A stretch of DNA of 64,000 nucleotides from Parelaphostrongylus tenuis (lineage: Eukaryota > Nematoda > Chromadorea > Rhabditida > Metastrongylidae): the NCBI GenBank assembly GCA_019055375.1, contig JAHQIW010004666.1, positions 124,001 to 188,000 on the forward strand, read 5' to 3'. The notes under the pieces were generated by a model. The model was not told where the DNA came from and did not search any database. It saw only the letters and a list, made by a program, of their open reading frames with translations. The position numbers and the translations under genes were made by a program. Shown here in pieces: positions 62,198 to 64,000 of this stretch; position 1 is the stretch's first letter; each line of letters begins with the position of its first letter.

Positions 62198-62711
62198 GCA
62201 AGTGTATATATCATTGTATCATACATATACAGATGTTCACATACATACACACCCACACAAAAATCTCAGACCACTGTGCTATGCAAGAGAGAACGAAAGC
62301 ACAAGAGACGTCAAGATCGATCTATAAAAAGACCAAACTCTTTGAAAAAATCGACTATCACACGTTTACAAGTTAACAATAAGTACGCGTTGCGACGAAA
62401 GAGATTCAAGAATGGCGTAAGCGGCGATCAATTGCTTAACATTTTCTGAACAGAGTATACGTTGGAAAATCAAAATCAGAGGACTATGAGTAACAATTTT
62501 TTTTAGTACAAAAGCAAGAAGGCGAGAGCAATTTACCGCTGGTCTTTTCCAAACGATATCAGAACTTCGACCTTGTTCCAAGAATAGGCTAGCATTCGTA
62601 GGAGGGAATAGAGTATCAACGAACAGGTGACCTTTTTTAATACATGATTTTTTGATTTTCACATAGTTTTGGTCGCCAAAACGTCGTTTGTCCGTCATTA
62701 TACATAGACGC
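48157..62711 (-). CDS. tra-3: Calpain with C2 domain, tra-3/CAPN5-type
   Basis: Cysteine protease of the calpain-5 type. C. elegans TRA-3 (648 residues) cleaves TRA-2 in sex determination; whether that role holds here is unknown. Exons from the start: 62698-62537, 60812-60681, 60618-60494, 60437-60360, 56835-56727, 50623-50540, 50440-50325, 50184-50076, 50019-49961, 49769-49683, 49347-49230, 49136-48987, 48938-48750, 48693-48603, 48557-48426, 48361-48157. Catalytic triad: Cys80 ([11 protein letters not shown]), His249 ([11 protein letters not shown]), Asn284 ([15 protein letters not shown]). The protease core is residues 20-325, domain III 354-506 ([15 protein letters not shown]), and the C2 domain 515-648 with no EF hands. 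The sum is 1946 bases, one short of 649 codons: the frame slips between 48603 and 48557 in the C2 part. The start follows a TATTTCAG acceptor at 62712, so trans-splicing is likely. The 6.1-kb intron 50624-56726 holds an RTE LINE. Confidence 0.92.
49621..49662. repeat. Exact 21-bp tandem duplication in a calpain intron
   Basis: The 21-base unit starting CTCAATTGATCAACCCAGGC occurs twice with no mismatch (49621-49641 and 49642-49662). It lies about 20 bases inside the intron from the donor at 49682. Perfect identity points to a recent event. Confidence 0.9.
50624..52559. other. Calpain intron with a dispersed repeat
   Basis: At 51540-52150 there is text related to 8.39-8.9 kb and 30.9-31.1 kb (GCGGCGCTGGTCC; TTACGTTTAATGTC; TAGTGAATTGTTA; TTGAGCGTTTTTCTTGTTAT). 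The rest shows only short frames. A plus-strand 99-codon frame at 50724-51023 has no recognised family. Confidence 0.5.
52560..55812 (+). mobile_element. RTE-type LINE retrotransposon, mostly full but frameshifted
   Basis: The plus strand carries an AP-like endonuclease (52873-53547; [38 protein letters not shown]), then its C-terminal catalytic end in another frame ([18 protein letters not shown], near 53695-53785). A reverse transcriptase follows that is open for 428 codons (54004-55290; [41 protein letters not shown]). After a stop at 55288 the RTE C-terminus continues in other frames to 55812 ([32 protein letters not shown]). It would copy its own RNA and perhaps that of SINEs. Frame breaks at 53548, 53.8-54.0 kb and 55.29 kb make this copy defective. 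It is antisense to the calpain, in the intron 50624-56726. Confidence 0.88.
54004..55290 (+). pseudogene. RTE reverse transcriptase open segment
   Basis: There are 428 uninterrupted codons from the first ATG of the open frame. The N-terminal linker is rich in Lys and Arg ([18 protein letters not shown]). The RT domain motifs are, in order, [47 protein letters not shown] (catalytic Asp), [20 protein letters not shown] (catalytic FADD) and GLQLNLTKT. It stops 20-30 codons before the conserved LGREI text, which appears just downstream in another frame. A single frameshift could therefore explain the early stop. Confidence 0.85.
55813..56726. other. Calpain intron 3' of the LINE, nothing recognised
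   Basis: Possible LINE 3' untranslated sequence up to about 56.3 kb, then A/T-rich intron. No conserved frame. Confidence 0.45.
56836..57564. other. Calpain intron, nothing recognised
   Basis: A/T-rich sequence, no repeat family identified. Confidence 0.5.
57565..58157 (-). mobile_element. SINE inside a TA microsatellite (calpain intron)
   Basis: The microsatellite (TATATA, CATATG and ACATATAC units) occupies 57565-57750 and 58046-58157. A full-length minus-strand SINE lies between, at about 57751-58047: 3' end AAAGGATAAAGCTCTCGGCG, body complement GTCAGTGCTGCTTATCGTCC, head complement ACCACATACGCTC. The same repeat type on both sides shows insertion into the array. Confidence 0.8.
58158..59104. 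other. Calpain intron with a foldback-family fragment
   Basis: At 58325-58425 there is arm text of the foldback family (AAAGCATATGAACGTGTAGA, as at 41235 and 61337). The remainder is unrecognised. Confidence 0.5.
59105..59295 (-). repeat. tRNA-like repeat unit
   Basis: On the minus strand, GACGTCAGTAGTGTAACGGG and GGGTTCGAGTCCTGCC (a perfect B box, GGTTCGAGTCC) are enclosed by CGTCAG and CTGACG, which can pair as an acceptor-like stem. The anticodon loop and T stem are irregular, and flanking sequence is shared with 32.5 kb. I therefore read it as a tRNA-derived repeat, not a working tRNA. Confidence 0.65.
59296..60359. other. Calpain intron, nothing recognised
   Basis: No conserved reading frame or repeat was seen up to the exon at 60360-60437. 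Confidence 0.5.
61135..61790. mobile_element. Foldback element FB5 in calpain intron 1
   Basis: The left arm (CCCTTCGCTGGGCAAGGACT; CATTCGGAAGCTTAAATCTG; TGTGTTTTACACCCACCG) is mirrored by the right arm (AGCGTTGAAAAAGTTTTTTC; GAGAAATACGCGTGTATGTG; GGCCCATGTAGCGCAGTAAC). The internal AGCATAAGCACAGCGTTGGA block is shared with FB1 and FB3. There is no reading frame. Confidence 0.7.
61955..62255 (-). mobile_element. Diverged SINE beside a TA microsatellite (calpain intron 1)
   Basis: The minus-strand SINE body (GAGGTGATTGAATGCACATC; GTGGCCTATCAATGTATCCA) is at 61965-62160. A TATATA array follows at 62163-62255, on the tRNA-head side, as for the 40.9-kb and 58.05-kb copies. Confidence 0.6.
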
Positions 62712-62720
62712 CTGAAATAC
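62711..62720 (-). promoter_or_regulatory. Trans-splice (or 5' intron) acceptor of the calpain gene
   Basis: On the minus strand TTTGTATTTCAG|GCG ends at 62712, 12 bases before the ATG at 62698. It is a perfect nematode acceptor with no exon visible upstream, which fits spliced-leader addition. Confidence 0.5.
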
Positions 62721-64000
62721 AAAGTATACAGGATGAGCTCCGCAGGAAACGATAAGCTAACGCGACAGAGGAAATCATAGCGACTGATAGAAGGATACTG
62801 TACAATGATTGGCTGACAGCAGCTTGGGGTTATCAGATGGAGAGTCTTGGAAGAACATTGGAAGAACCGCAACGCGTCCGCCACGCAAATAAATACCGTC
62901 CGACCCGACGATAGAGGGACACTGCGGGACAATCGAGCGGTGACAAGGCAATGGATGGAATGACTGGTAACCATTGCAGAATATTGGCAGTTATTGAAGA
63001 ACGCCATGCGATAGAGTCATCGGCAACAGTGATGAGCGAGTTTCTGTCATATCAACAAGAACTATGGTCTCTTACTTCCTACCATCATCATCTTTCCGAG
63101 GGAAAAATGAAGCTGTTTCGGCCACAACGATAGATATACGAGGTGTGTAAATGAAGTGGGTGACGGAGCAAACGAATATGACAGAAATGGCGTAAATTCA
63201 CCAGCATTTGCGTGGTGTACGATCGGACTGAGCGACTCTATCGATTTCGATTTGATTGCATGAGCGAATTCATTCAGAGCTTGTTTACGACAGCGACAAT
63301 GCCTACCGAGGTGTCTGCGCAAACCCATCACACAGTCTCCCAGAATTCACAACGACAAAGCAGATCATCTTTGGTTGGTGGCACAATTACAATCAATGGT
63401 GGAACGATGCAAGCGAATGGACAGGATGGACATAGATGAATGACATTGCACTTTCGCTATTCGACAGAAGAAGGGCAACGGTTCAGTGGCGGAATACCAA
63501 CCGCCATTCGAATCCTGTCCGCAGCACAGTACGAAGAAAGACCGAAAAGAAAACAAGTCATGGGGATGAAGACTAAAGAGCTCACAGGTTACCATTATTT
63601 TTGGTTGCTCTGAAGATCTTCATAGTAATATTTATCTTATTTTGATTGGCTTGATTTGTAGTGACACAATTATTGAAGTTCCATGAAAGCTCTTCTTTCT
63701 CCACGACGATTGCACGTTGTAGTTTTCATTTGTTTAGGAAGGTGGATCGAAGAACGTTCTACTGCATGTTTTGAAATATTCGCCAGTTTTGTATCCTTTA
63801 TCTTCCACCCATAATATACGCAACGTGTTCTATTCGGAACCACTTCTACCCTCTCGAGTTCTTTCTGAGCTCTAACCCCATTTTGTGAGCCGAGCGTGAT
63901 GAAGATGATGACCTCAGGAAACCAGTTCGCCCTCGTCGGATCTGACTATTGATTACTAAATTGAATCTGATCCCAATACGACTCTCTAATTGATTTGGAA
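62721..64000. other. Upstream of calpain; one weak exon candidate at 63206-63439 (+)
   Basis: On the plus strand, after a TTCACCAG acceptor-like end at 63205, an open segment reads YDRTERLYRFRFDCMSEFIQ, then a Ser/Gln/Thr-rich tail ending GTMQANGQDGHR and a stop at 63437-63439. The base composition looks coding, but I do not recognise a family and found no convincing partner exon. The rest of the stretch is unassigned and would include the calpain promoter. Confidence 0.3.

Noticed and set aside
62366..63007. 213-codon minus-strand frame as a larger calpain N-terminus
   Set aside because: Only the part from the ATG at 62698 matches calpains. A perfect acceptor at 62712 lies directly upstream, and the rest shows no family text.

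Overview
The window looks like nuclear DNA of a parasitic nematode, most likely a strongylid or hookworm-like species (inference). It has many small exons joined by introns that mostly end in TTTCAG or a close variant. Such acceptors also sit a few bases before two or three start codons, as expected for spliced-leader trans-splicing. The proteins match C. elegans-type families, and the space between exons is packed with BEL, RTE, mariner, SINE and foldback elements. No rRNA, functional tRNA, CRISPR array or bacterial gene was seen.

Layout: (1) 1-4148, minus strand: a decayed BEL/Pao LTR retrotransposon with its 5' LTR; the left window edge cuts it inside pol. (2) 4433-13927, plus: medium-chain acyl-CoA dehydrogenase copy A, with every splice site in place but three single-base frameshifts. 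(3) 13.9-21.5 kb: intergenic repeats (MITEs, SINEs, foldback elements). (4) 21509-26613, plus: acyl-CoA dehydrogenase copy B, intact, 418 codons. (5) 26833-28410, plus: copy C, a pseudogene fragment related to copy A. A patchwork of copy-A intron-like sequence follows to about 31.4 kb. (6) 35300-47789, plus: a patched-related (PTR, sterol-sensing/RND) membrane protein gene. (7) 48157-62698, minus: a calpain with C-terminal C2 domain, an apparent tra-3/CAPN5 ortholog of about 648 residues. It is convergent with the PTR gene, and one of its introns holds an antisense RTE-type LINE. (8) 62.7-64 kb: upstream of the calpain, with one weak exon candidate.

The genes do not form a pathway. The acyl-CoA dehydrogenases are predicted mitochondrial beta-oxidation enzymes that arose by local duplication. 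The PTR protein is predicted to act in membrane lipid or sterol transport or apical secretion. The calpain is a predicted cytoplasmic protease (TRA-3 acts in C. elegans sex determination).

The most distinctive content is repetitive. There is a family of about 0.6-1.1 kb foldback elements with long inverted arms and no reading frame. There is a roughly 300-bp tRNA-derived SINE family with at least ten insertions, several with recognisable target-site duplications and one SINE inserted into another. There is also a tRNA-like sequence carried in both arms of a foldback element. Single-base indels break conserved exons in three unrelated genes, so either the assembly carries uncorrected indels or several loci are decaying.
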